Assembly (NCBI GenBank): GCA_002427745.1
Contig: DIYF01000062.1
Coordinates: 1 to 42,421, forward strand
Direction of reading: 5' to 3'
DNA: 42,421 nucleotides
Source: Roseivirga sp. UBA6061
GTDB lineage: Bacteria; Bacteroidota; Bacteroidia; Cytophagales; Cyclobacteriaceae
Every line of letters begins with the position of its first letter. The first letter of the stretch is position 1. Below, piece after piece: positions 10,049 to 18,454 of the stretch. Under the pieces are notes generated by a model, which had not been told where the DNA came from, did no database searches, and was given only the letters and a program-made list of their open reading frames with translations. The translations under genes and the position numbers were made by a program.

Positions 10049-11854
10049 ATGAAGAGAGACTTTTACGTAATCCTGTTTTTTTGTCTGCTCGCGCCCGTTA
10101 AGTCTATGGCCTGGCAGTCAGTTGACGTGTCTATGCATGACACGGATCAGTTAGTGCAAGGGCCCTGTTACATTTTTGCGACACTGGCCGCTTTGGAGTC
10201 CAAGGCTATACAGCATGCACCTAACGCTGTGGGAGGAGGGCAGATCAATTTCTACGAATGGCTGTTCTACAGCGATGGTGTGGTAGGAAAAGACAACTGG
10301 GGCGGTGAGGTGATGATTACCAAAACCCTGGAACATATGATCAATCGCGGTGCTAAAAACAGAATAGGGCATGATAATCCGGAAAAATCTGAGCTTCCCA
10401 ACCTGCATTGGTCGGAAGAAGAGAGAGGCGAATTGACCGGCATGGCGTATTTCCAGCAAAATCCGAGTGCTCTGTTCTCAAATTGTAATACTTCCTGGTG
10501 GGATAATTTTGGTGATTACAATAAGCAATCCGGATCAGCCTGTACGGATTACAGCGGTACTCCCGGTACCAGCTCTTCGGACTTTTTTATTAGTCCCGGA
10601 GGTCCGCCTGCTCCTGATTTACATTACAAGCTGGAGCTTCCGCCAGGCTGGAACAACCCTAAACCTTATCATAGAGAAGCCGCTGCAGTCATGAATAACC
10701 CTTTCGAACTGTACAAAAGGCATGACCAGATAGAGCGCGTTCTGCGAGACGAAGAAGTGGGTGTTATCGCCATCTTTGAGGATTATAATGGTGTTGAGGG
10801 AATAGAACACGCCATATTTATTTATAAAAAAGTGGGGAACTTATACTGGTTTAAAGACAGCTGGCCTGATCCTTATGATACTCATAAGCCAATATTTGTA
10901 AGGCCCGATTCAGCAGGTCAACCTCTTCCCTTACATGAGCTTAAGGAGATATTCTATATCCCTGGTGTCGTAAAGAATCAGGCCCCCGTAGTTATTCCTG
11001 ACCCCATTGATAGTAACCCTTGTGATTACATTATAGATGGGCCGGGTCAGGTAGGAGGAATCACCAGGTATGAGCTGAAAAACGGGAGCAAGGCAGCGAC
11101 TAACATTAACTGGACCGTCACGGGAGACCTGGAAATTGTTGAGGGGCAGGGAACTGCCTGTATTTTTGTACAGTCTACTAACTGTGGTTTCGTAGGTCTT
11201 TCAAGTACTATAAGTGTCACCTATGATAATGAAGGTACTGCGGCTTGCCCTGAATCCAAGACGGTTACTGCACTTGGCAGACTTCTGTCGGCTCCTACAT
11301 CTATTCAGTTAAACGGACCGATTAGTAACCTGAACCAGGTATGTGCCGGCTCAGTCATTCAACTGGAGGCCGTTGGAGGTGGTAATCCTCCATATCCGGA
11401 AACTTACTATGACTGGCAGATCACCGGAGCCACCATACTGAACGGGCATGGAACGCCTGTAATTAATATTCAGGTCTCTGGTGTTCCGGGAGCTTACCAG
11501 AACTATAAAGTAAGAGCCAACGATGATGTGTGTAACAACACCACAAGCTGGAGAACCCTTTCCGGCTACCTTGCTTCAACCTGCGGTGGAGGCGGAGGAG
11601 TCGGTATCTTCCCGAGTGTGGTAGCCACAGGAGGCGAGGTCGACTTCACGGGCTACTTCCAGGAAGTATCAGATGCTAAATCAGTTCAGATGGACATTTA
11701 TTCCGTAGATGGCAGAAAGCTACTGAGCACCAAAGCCAGGTCATCTGATTCAGTAGTCAGACTGAACGCTCTGCCCAAAGGAGTAGCTATCATAAGAATG
11801 TACAACCCTGATACGGGCGAATTTAAGTCGTTCAGGCACCTGATTAGTTATTAA
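10049..11854 (+). CDS. Secreted papain-like (C1) peptidase with T9SS-type C-terminal tail
   Basis: I start at the ATG at 10049 because a good signal peptide (MKRDFYVILFFCLLAPVKSMA) follows directly; the in-frame ATG at 9983 would add an unlikely 22 residues. The 601-residue product has the papain-family order: oxyanion Gln37 and nucleophile Cys40 in QGPCYIFATLAALES, His254 in EHAIFIYKK, and KDSW (Asp270) where papains have NSW. Residues about 320-510 are beta-rich, probably PKD/Ig-like modules. The last 80 residues (MDIYSVDGRKLL, LNALPKGVAIIRMY) resemble the type A sorting tail used for T9SS export and surface attachment. It is a single gene ending at a strong terminator. Fold and secretion are well supported; the substrate and actual activity are not. 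Confidence 0.8.
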   Translation: MKRDFYVILFFCLLAPVKSMAWQSVDVSMHDTDQLVQGPCYIFATLAALESKAIQHAPNAVGGGQINFYEWLFYSDGVVGKDNWGGEVMITKTLEHMINRGAKNRIGHDNPEKSELPNLHWSEEERGELTGMAYFQQNPSALFSNCNTSWWDNFGDYNKQSGSACTDYSGTPGTSSSDFFISPGGPPAPDLHYKLELPPGWNNPKPYHREAAAVMNNPFELYKRHDQIERVLRDEEVGVIAIFEDYNGVEGIEHAIFIYKKVGNLYWFKDSWPDPYDTHKPIFVRPDSAGQPLPLHELKEIFYIPGVVKNQAPVVIPDPIDSNPCDYIIDGPGQVGGITRYELKNGSKAATNINWTVTGDLEIVEGQGTACIFVQSTNCGFVGLSSTISVTYDNEGTAACPESKTVTALGRLLSAPTSIQLNGPISNLNQVCAGSVIQLEAVGGGNPPYPETYYDWQITGATILNGHGTPVINIQVSGVPGAYQNYKVRANDDVCNNTTSWRTLSGYLASTCGGGGGVGIFPSVVATGGEVDFTGYFQEVSDAKSVQMDIYSVDGRKLLSTKARSSDSVVRLNALPKGVAIIRMYNPDTGEFKSFRHLISY

Positions 11855-11873
11855 TAGCTAACAGCACCAAAGG

Positions 11874-11912
11874 CATCCCGGTAGAGCAGGTTCTATCGGG
11901 ATGTTTTGTTTT
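11874..11912 (+). terminator. Intrinsic terminator of the C1 peptidase gene
   Basis: Bases 11874-11885 pair with 11892-11903 over 12 bp with one G-U wobble (CATCCCG arm with CGGGATG arm), loop of six, followed by TTTTGTTTT on the plus strand. It overlaps the stop codon of the converging minus-strand gene. Confidence 0.85.
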
Positions 11913-14900
11913 CAGACTTTTGAGATTTGATGTCAAGCGTTGTATGAACGAACGAATAGGTTTCTGCAAAGAGCTTTATCCATTCCGTGCCATTGGTATT
12001 GCCCATATGTCCTCCGCTCATATCTGTAAGCAAGATGATCTCCGAGTCACCCTGATTGTATGCTCTCAGCTTACTGTGATATTTGGCTATCTGCCATATC
12101 GGGGTCTGGTAGTCGAAAAAGCTGCCGATCAGCAGTATATTGGGATAAGCCTGTTTTTTGATGTTTTGGTAGGGTGAATAGCTATTGATATAGTCATATA
12201 CATCCTTGTCCTGTGGGTTGCCCCATTCCTTATACTCATCCACCGTAAGGGGCAGGGAGGCATCCATCATGGTATTCACCACATCGAGATAGGCATGGTC
12301 AAGCACAATAGTCCTGAACAAACCCGGTTGTCTGTTAACAGCAGAAGCCACCACTATACCTCCGGCACTATTGCCATAGCCCACCAGCTGCTCCGGTCTG
12401 GCCGTTCCGTTTTTGATCAGGTGCTGAGCACATGCCAGATAGTCATCCACGGATTTCTTTTTGTTCATTGTACGCCCCTGCCGGTACCAATGGGTACCAA
12501 GTACAGACTCGCCTCTTACGTGCGCATATACCAGCGTATAACCCTGCTGAAGCAGCAGGGCATTTTCCGCACTAAAGCCCGGGATAGTATTGGCTCCGTA
12601 AGCACCATAGGCAAACAGGATGACACCTTTGTTGTTTTGGTTGCCAATTTTGCTCTGGATGATGGTCATGGGCACCTTTATCCCGTCATTACTTGTGGCC
12701 CACTCTTGTCTGATTACATTGTAATTGGTATAACGGGCCGTCTTCAATCGGGTCCTTTCCAGGTTTTGCAGTTTTTGCTTTTCAAAGTCATATCGGAAGA
12801 GGGAGAAGGCGAGCCGGGCAGAATTGAAACCGAAATCCACACTATTGGCCTCCTTCTGATTTTCAGGAAGTTGATATTCTCCCAGACCGAGTTTCAGCTT
12901 GATGCTTTTCCATTTCTTTTCACCTTTATCCAGGTATTTGAGTCGTGGAAAGGCCTTGTTGTAAGTAAGTGCTACAATGCGGTCTGGTAGTATGGCGATG
13001 TCCTCGATATAGTCTCCTTTGGCAGCCGGCACCTGATGTAACACTGCCTGTGGCTCCTCCAGGCTTGAGTACTCCACATGGCTGCCGTTTTGCTCATCAT
13101 TGACTAAAATATAGAACTTGTCGTGAGCTATGACCTGGTACGTAATTCCTGTTTTTCGCAGGCGAATCGGAATCAGCCGTGGCTGCTCCTTTATGGTTTT
13201 GAGCTCATAGATTTCGTTCTCTGTCTTAGACTGTACGGTCACAAGAAAATGACCATTGGATTTGATGATCTCGATGTCAAAAGTGGGGTCTTCTTCCCGG
13301 TAAATCTGTCTTTCTTTATGCGACTTTGCATTGTGTAAAAAGAGCTCACCGGCACGGCCTTTACTATCCGATTTTGAATAGACAATGCTTGTTTCATCGA
13401 GCCACTGAAATGAATATACTCCGGGTATGGAGTCGGTCACCTGATTTTCTCCAAATGTCAAAACTTTCACAATATCTCCTATGATGCCTGGTAGCTGGTA
13501 CTTCACCGCTATAAGGCTTCTGTCTTTATTGGGCAGAAATTGCCTTATAAAAGCTCCCGGGTTCGCTTCTTTGAATCGAGTGAGCTCAAGTGCCTTAATA
13601 CTTTTAGCCCCATCGAGTTGATAGTAAATGGTGTTATTGTCCAGGCTGTCGGTCTTGTCAAAGTAGCTGCCGGGTTTTATCACCCGACTGCTGTCCACGG
13701 TTTCCGGATAGAAGGTGCTCAGGTCTTCAAACAACTTGCGCTGGTACTTCTTGTCCTCAACCAGGAAGTTTTTCGCATACTTATTTTCTGCCCGCAGATG
13801 ACTCTTGAAAGCATAGTCTGAGGTCGGTTGTGCCATCCAGTGTAAGCTGTCCACTACAGGCTTATTGTGGTAGTTAAAGGCAAAATAGGTCTTGTCTGCT
13901 ACAGGGGCAGGCATTGCCTTTTTCTGGGGTTTACCTGCAGAAGCAAATTGCTCTTCCAGCGATTGCTCAGCGGTGAACTCAGCTATAATAGCAGCACTGA
14001 GCACCATATGCTCCGGTACTTTTACAGACTGCCAGATCTCAGGGGCATACTTTTGAGGCAGGTGCCTTAGCGAGCTGAACTGGGTCGATTTAAAGAGGGC
14101 TGAATCGGGCAGAGGCGCTACCTGGTCTTTTTGAATAGATAGTACCTGTAACTCGCGTGAACTTGTCTGATTCAGATATTCACCCTTTTTATGCGTTCTG
14201 ACCTTTCTTAGCTCCGTTTGCCTGATGTGATCAATAGCGTAGCGGCCATCGCGCTTTGTGTAATTCATCTCTATTTCATAGTCCAGCGGCACGGCCCTTT
14301 CAAAAAAGCCAAAGTCTCTCGTCACGGCCAGCTTATAGCGGAACTTTACGAGCGCAAAGCTTTCTTCGGTGATGTACATGCGCCCTATGTATATGGCATG
14401 CTTGTTTTTGCGAGACTGATCAATCGTAAATTTCCTTCCCTGTTCTTTGGGGTAAAAAGAGATAACATGACAGTATTCACCGTTGATTATTTCCGGGTCT
14501 TCCAGCTGGTAGTGATACTTTCTGAATAGCTGAGGATTTAAAAAATCGTACTGGTACTTGATCTTATCGAAGGCAAAGAGCAGCAGCGGATCTCCTAAGA
14601 TGGTGGTTGCTATATCGTGAATACTATGATTGCCCGATTTACGGGAAGCCAGAATCATCTGCTGATCTGCAGTGGTGTTAAAATCCTTTAACAGGGGATA
14701 GACATAACGGTCGCCTTCCAGGTCAAAGGCCTGCGACTCGTCATAAGCCCAGGATCGCCAGATTTTGCGGTCGAGTTTTTTCTGCGGGTATTGAGAGTAA
14801 TAGGTTTTAACCAGCGCATCATTGAACTGAACGTACCGCTCATTTTCCTGAATGGTTTCCCGATAAAAGGAGTTGATGATGACATTTTGTGTATGATAAT

Positions 14901-15285
14901 TCCGGCTTGTGTTTTTGATAGCGTTGCGTATGATCTTCAGGGGCTTAGGTGGCTTTGAAGCACTCACCATTACGGAGCCAAGTGCGTTGGCTGTTTCGCT
15001 TAAAGCAATTTGAAAAGTTGATTTCAGCTCCTTTTTAATGATTGCGATACGTTTGGTTTCATAGCCTATATAGGAGACAATAAGCGTATCTGTGGGCTGC
15101 AGTTTTGCGATAGACAGCCGCGCAATGCCTTCTGTATTGCTGGTAGCGCCAATGCCTGCAGCTTTCAGGTAAATGTTGGCAAAAGGCAGGTTTTCATGTG
15201 TGGCAGAGTCGGTGATATGTAATCTGAGCTCCTGGGCTGTGGCAAAAAAGGGTGTCCACAGGAGTAAAAAAATAATGTGTCTCAT
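11893..15285 (-). CDS. Exported fusion: carboxypeptidase-regulatory-like region plus prolyl oligopeptidase (S9A/oligopeptidase B type)
   Basis: The 1130-residue protein begins with a signal peptide (MRHIIFLLLWTPFFATAQ). Residues about 19-95 form a CarboxypepD_reg-like beta-sandwich (LPFANIYLKAAGIGATSNTEG, VSYIGYETK). Residues about 105-430 resemble the uncharacterised outer-membrane-associated regions that often follow that domain in Bacteroidota. The C-terminal part is a prolyl-oligopeptidase with a propeller-like stretch and an alpha/beta-hydrolase domain: Ser973 in GYGNSAGG, Asp1058 in GSFFDYQTP and His1093 in SGGHMG. The GxSAGG form is like oligopeptidase B. The family cleaves short peptides after basic or prolyl residues. 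The two halves are normally separate proteins. I see no stop or frame change at the join (around residues 440-500), so the fusion is encoded. Monocistronic, divergent from the TPR kinase. Confidence 0.85.
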   Translation of the reverse strand: MRHIIFLLLWTPFFATAQELRLHITDSATHENLPFANIYLKAAGIGATSNTEGIARLSIAKLQPTDTLIVSYIGYETKRIAIIKKELKSTFQIALSETANALGSVMVSASKPPKPLKIIRNAIKNTSRNYHTQNVIINSFYRETIQENERYVQFNDALVKTYYSQYPQKKLDRKIWRSWAYDESQAFDLEGDRYVYPLLKDFNTTADQQMILASRKSGNHSIHDIATTILGDPLLLFAFDKIKYQYDFLNPQLFRKYHYQLEDPEIINGEYCHVISFYPKEQGRKFTIDQSRKNKHAIYIGRMYITEESFALVKFRYKLAVTRDFGFFERAVPLDYEIEMNYTKRDGRYAIDHIRQTELRKVRTHKKGEYLNQTSSRELQVLSIQKDQVAPLPDSALFKSTQFSSLRHLPQKYAPEIWQSVKVPEHMVLSAAIIAEFTAEQSLEEQFASAGKPQKKAMPAPVADKTYFAFNYHNKPVVDSLHWMAQPTSDYAFKSHLRAENKYAKNFLVEDKKYQRKLFEDLSTFYPETVDSSRVIKPGSYFDKTDSLDNNTIYYQLDGAKSIKALELTRFKEANPGAFIRQFLPNKDRSLIAVKYQLPGIIGDIVKVLTFGENQVTDSIPGVYSFQWLDETSIVYSKSDSKGRAGELFLHNAKSHKERQIYREEDPTFDIEIIKSNGHFLVTVQSKTENEIYELKTIKEQPRLIPIRLRKTGITYQVIAHDKFYILVNDEQNGSHVEYSSLEEPQAVLHQVPAAKGDYIEDIAILPDRIVALTYNKAFPRLKYLDKGEKKWKSIKLKLGLGEYQLPENQKEANSVDFGFNSARLAFSLFRYDFEKQKLQNLERTRLKTARYTNYNVIRQEWATSNDGIKVPMTIIQSKIGNQNNKGVILFAYGAYGANTIPGFSAENALLLQQGYTLVYAHVRGESVLGTHWYRQGRTMNKKKSVDDYLACAQHLIKNGTARPEQLVGYGNSAGGIVVASAVNRQPGLFRTIVLDHAYLDVVNTMMDASLPLTVDEYKEWGNPQDKDVYDYINSYSPYQNIKKQAYPNILLIGSFFDYQTPIWQIAKYHSKLRAYNQGDSEIILLTDMSGGHMGNTNGTEWIKLFAETYSFVHTTLDIKSQKSENKTSR

Positions 15286-15561
15286 ATTCGGTTTTCGCTG
15301 ACGGGTTTAATGAAAAAATGTGAGGTGCCAGCTTGATCGTTGAGATAGTAACGAGGCTCCGGAAGCAATTATTTAATGCCAAAGTCTAAATCTTTTTGGC
15401 TTGTATCAGTTTTGAGAATCCGACCACTTATGTTGAGTATTTGCGGCTTGTTTTCAGTGAGGTTCTGATCTGGCTGAACATCTGAGCCGGAGGGGAGAGG
15501 AACCGATCCTGGCAATGTCAATAGATTTGAGAATACACCAGCGTTTCTTACTTTGAGAAAG

Positions 15562-17559
15562 ATGGGAAAGTGGTTATTTCTTGTAGTTCTATGTTCCCCG
15601 CTGATTTCAACCGGGCAGGTTGAGAAAGTCGATTCTCTGGCTCGGGTTTTGGAAAATCAGAAGTTAGCTGGCGAGGAACACTACCAGTCGACATTACAAC
15701 TGCTACAGCAGGCATTTTCTAATGTAGTAGATGGTACATACCCATTAAAAGACAATCATGGGGAGGAGGTGAAGGAGTGGATTGATGAGGCAACCACCTG
15801 GGCTGAAAGTGAAGGCACTGCCCGACAGCTATATCAAATTCAATCGGCAGAAGTGAGGCACTATGTACTCACCAACGAAGTGCACAAGGCCATACGCCTG
15901 GGGCATGAATTAGTCAAAGACCCGCGTTTTGAACAGGAGGCAGATCTGGTTGTTCTGCTCAGCGAAATCTATAAATTTTTGGGCTATTATCCGGAGTATA
16001 TTCGGCTTATACCATTCAAGTACAGCCTGTTACGGGCCCAAAAAGATCCGGAAGGGGCGCCATACAAAGAGCTGGGAGATCTGGGCACGGCTTACTATAA
16101 GATGAAGCAGTATGCCCAAGCCCGGGAATTATACCGATCGGCAATTGCCCAAATGGATGAAAAGGAAAACGGGTTGTTTGTAAGTAGTTTTTACAACAAC
16201 ATGGGGCTTTCTTTTACTCGCGAACAACAGGAAGACAGTGCCCGTTTCTATTTCCAGAAGGCACTTGACGTGTTAGAGAGGACCCTCAGCAGTCCGGACG
16301 CAGGTGATACTGTATATTATGATCATTTCAGAAATGTGATTCTGGCCAACAAAGCCGAATTATTGTTTGAAACCGGTCCTTATGATGTACTGGAAAGGGC
16401 CTTGAAGAGAGAAGTTCGATCCGGGAAAGTAGTCTGGGAAAAACACATTTACCTCGATGCCTGGAACAAATTGGGGAAACTGCATTTCTATAAAAAACAA
16501 TATGACTCCGCGCTGGTCTACCTTGACAGATCGCTGGTAGAAATCAATGAGCTCCGAAATCATGAACTCTTGTTGTTTAACCTGGAGTGGCGTGCTAAAA
16601 CATGGCTGGCACAGGGGAATGCTCTGGAAGCCAACAAGACTTTTGCTTTGAAAAGACATCTGGAAGATTCTCTGGAAACGACACGTGCCAGAGATCGGCT
16701 GGAAATTGCTACGGTGCTGTATGAAACCAATAAAAAGGAGATGGAAATACAGCAGCAGCAGGTGAAAATTGCAGAAGGGAAAAGCGAACTGGCAGCGCAG
16801 GAGGCCCGCAAGGTGATATACGGTGCCATCAGTATAGTTATGCTGGTGCTGCTCACCCTTATCTTCTTTGTGTTCAAGAAAGTAAAACAACAGAGAGACA
16901 TCGCTTCTAAGGCGCTGTCGCAACGCGAGTTGATGCTAAAAGAGCTGCACCACCGGGTAAAGAATAACTTGCAGATTGTGACCAGTTTGTTGCAAAGTCA
17001 GGAAACCCGTTCTGACGATTCGAAGTTTCGGAAGCTGATGCAGGAGGGGCAACTTCGCATTCGGTCTATTGCTATGATCCATGAAAAGCTTTACAAATCT
17101 CCGGAAATAGGCGATGTAATGCTTCATGAATACCTGCCGGACCTGGCAAGGCACATTACAGCCAGCCATACAGAAGCGAGGTCGCATACGGGCCTGCAAT
17201 TGAAGGTGCCTGAGATTTCAGTTCAAATGGATATTGCAGTTTCTGTCGGGCTCATTTTTAACGAGTTGCTCACCAACTGCTACAAATATGCCTTTGGCCC
17301 GGGTGATAGCGGAAAAATCGAAGTTGAGGTTCTGCCAAAGGCAGGAGACAGGCTGGAATTGTCCGTTTCAGACAATGGGCGGGGTTTGCCTGTAAACTTT
17401 GATCTGCAAAATCTCAGTTCACTGGGGCTGACGATGGTCCAGGGACTGGCATGGCAGCTCAATGGCCAGCTGATTATTCCTCCCGGGAAGCAAGGCACTA
17501 CTGTGCGGGTTGAGTTCAGCCGGCAAGTCCCCGCAACGGCTACTACCCCTGAGGCATAA
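15562..17559 (+). CDS. TPR-containing sensor histidine kinase (HisKA_2 type)
   Basis: The ATG at 15562 is preferred over the TTG at 15553 because it opens directly into a signal peptide (MGKWLFLVVLCSPLISTGQ). The 665-residue protein then has a periplasmic TPR-like helical region (to about residue 360), a coiled coil, one membrane helix (about 416-435), and a HisKA_2 domain (PF07568) with the acceptor His at 463 in ELHHRVKNN. The ATPase part shows LIFNELLTNCYKYAF, DNGRGLP and LGLTMVQGLAWQLNG. Such periplasmic-TPR kinases are common in Bacteroidota; the signal sensed is unknown. The response regulator follows 104 bases downstream and is the likely partner. Confidence 0.92.
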   Translation: MGKWLFLVVLCSPLISTGQVEKVDSLARVLENQKLAGEEHYQSTLQLLQQAFSNVVDGTYPLKDNHGEEVKEWIDEATTWAESEGTARQLYQIQSAEVRHYVLTNEVHKAIRLGHELVKDPRFEQEADLVVLLSEIYKFLGYYPEYIRLIPFKYSLLRAQKDPEGAPYKELGDLGTAYYKMKQYAQARELYRSAIAQMDEKENGLFVSSFYNNMGLSFTREQQEDSARFYFQKALDVLERTLSSPDAGDTVYYDHFRNVILANKAELLFETGPYDVLERALKREVRSGKVVWEKHIYLDAWNKLGKLHFYKKQYDSALVYLDRSLVEINELRNHELLLFNLEWRAKTWLAQGNALEANKTFALKRHLEDSLETTRARDRLEIATVLYETNKKEMEIQQQQVKIAEGKSELAAQEARKVIYGAISIVMLVLLTLIFFVFKKVKQQRDIASKALSQRELMLKELHHRVKNNLQIVTSLLQSQETRSDDSKFRKLMQEGQLRIRSIAMIHEKLYKSPEIGDVMLHEYLPDLARHITASHTEARSHTGLQLKVPEISVQMDIAVSVGLIFNELLTNCYKYAFGPGDSGKIEVEVLPKAGDRLELSVSDNGRGLPVNFDLQNLSSLGLTMVQGLAWQLNGQLIIPPGKQGTTVRVEFSRQVPATATTPEA

Positions 17560-17662
17560 ATTAAGTGCCAGAGTTGTGGCTGCGTATGAATTTTTCAACT
17601 ACTTTTCATGCATACTCGCGCTGAGCACATTTCAAATTTTTCGAATTTCGAACGCATAAAAT

Positions 17663-18421
17663 ATGCCTACTCCTGTTCGTATATTGGTAGTCGAGGATGA
17701 ATTCCTGACCGCAAATGCCATACGTGAAGCCCTTCAGTCCACGGGTTACACGATTTCCGGCATTGCCAAAAATGCGCGTGAAGCCCTTTCCATACTCAAG
17801 GAGGACAAGACAGACCTGGTGATGTTAGACATCAACATTCAGGGCCCTGACAACGGTATCTGGCTGGCGAATCAAATCAATCAACATTATCGGCTTCCAT
17901 TCATTTATCTGACTGCCTTTAGTGACCGGCTTACGGTAGATACAGCTATTGAAACCCAGCCCTTCGGCTATCTTGTCAAACCCTTTAGCCCCCGGGACAT
18001 CTATACAGCTATAGAAATCGCCCTTCGCAATTTTCTGCGGATGCAGGGAAATGAGCATCCGCAGGTTGACACTTCAGCCGATGACACTTCAAAAGGGCCT
18101 TTACTCATTGAAGACTATGTGTTCATCAAAGAGCAGCACCTTTTTTCAAAGGTGCGCATTGCGGAAATCCTTTTTGTGAAAGCCGAAAAGAAAAATGTCC
18201 TGCTGAAAACTAAATCCAAAGACTACCTGCCACGTCATACTTTCAGCGAATTTGCCGGCTGTTTACCTTCCGATCACTTTATACAAGTACATCGCTCTTA
18301 TATGGTGAACAAAGCCTGTGTAGATCATCTGGGACCTAATTTTCTGATTGTAGCCGGAAATGAGATCCCCATCAGTACACAGCGCAAAGAGGAAGTTTAC
18401 AAAGCTTTCCGTTTTGTTTGA
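17663..18421 (+). CDS. LytTR-family response regulator paired with the TPR kinase
   Basis: The 252-residue protein has a receiver domain with acidic residues near 11-12, acceptor Asp56 (VMLDINIQ) and Lys106 (YLVKPF). A LytTR DNA-binding domain spans about residues 145-250 (EILFVKAEKKNVLLKT, FIQVHRSYMVNKACVDHL). LytTR regulators usually partner LytS-type kinases, so pairing with a HisKA_2 kinase is a recognised but less common layout in this phylum. The gap to the kinase contains a palindromic TTCGAA-rich stretch (about 17639-17650). The gene converges on the Cry-like gene with only 33 bases between stops. Confidence 0.92.
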   Translation: MPTPVRILVVEDEFLTANAIREALQSTGYTISGIAKNAREALSILKEDKTDLVMLDINIQGPDNGIWLANQINQHYRLPFIYLTAFSDRLTVDTAIETQPFGYLVKPFSPRDIYTAIEIALRNFLRMQGNEHPQVDTSADDTSKGPLLIEDYVFIKEQHLFSKVRIAEILFVKAEKKNVLLKTKSKDYLPRHTFSEFAGCLPSDHFIQVHRSYMVNKACVDHLGPNFLIVAGNEIPISTQRKEEVYKAFRFV

Positions 18422-18454
18422 GCAGGCTGGTGTTGGTTGTTTAACTTTTCCAGT

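Noticed and set aside
12295..12990. Plus-strand open frame of 231 codons inside the S9A fusion gene
   Set aside because: Antisense shadow of a well-supported coding sequence with no recognisable domain.
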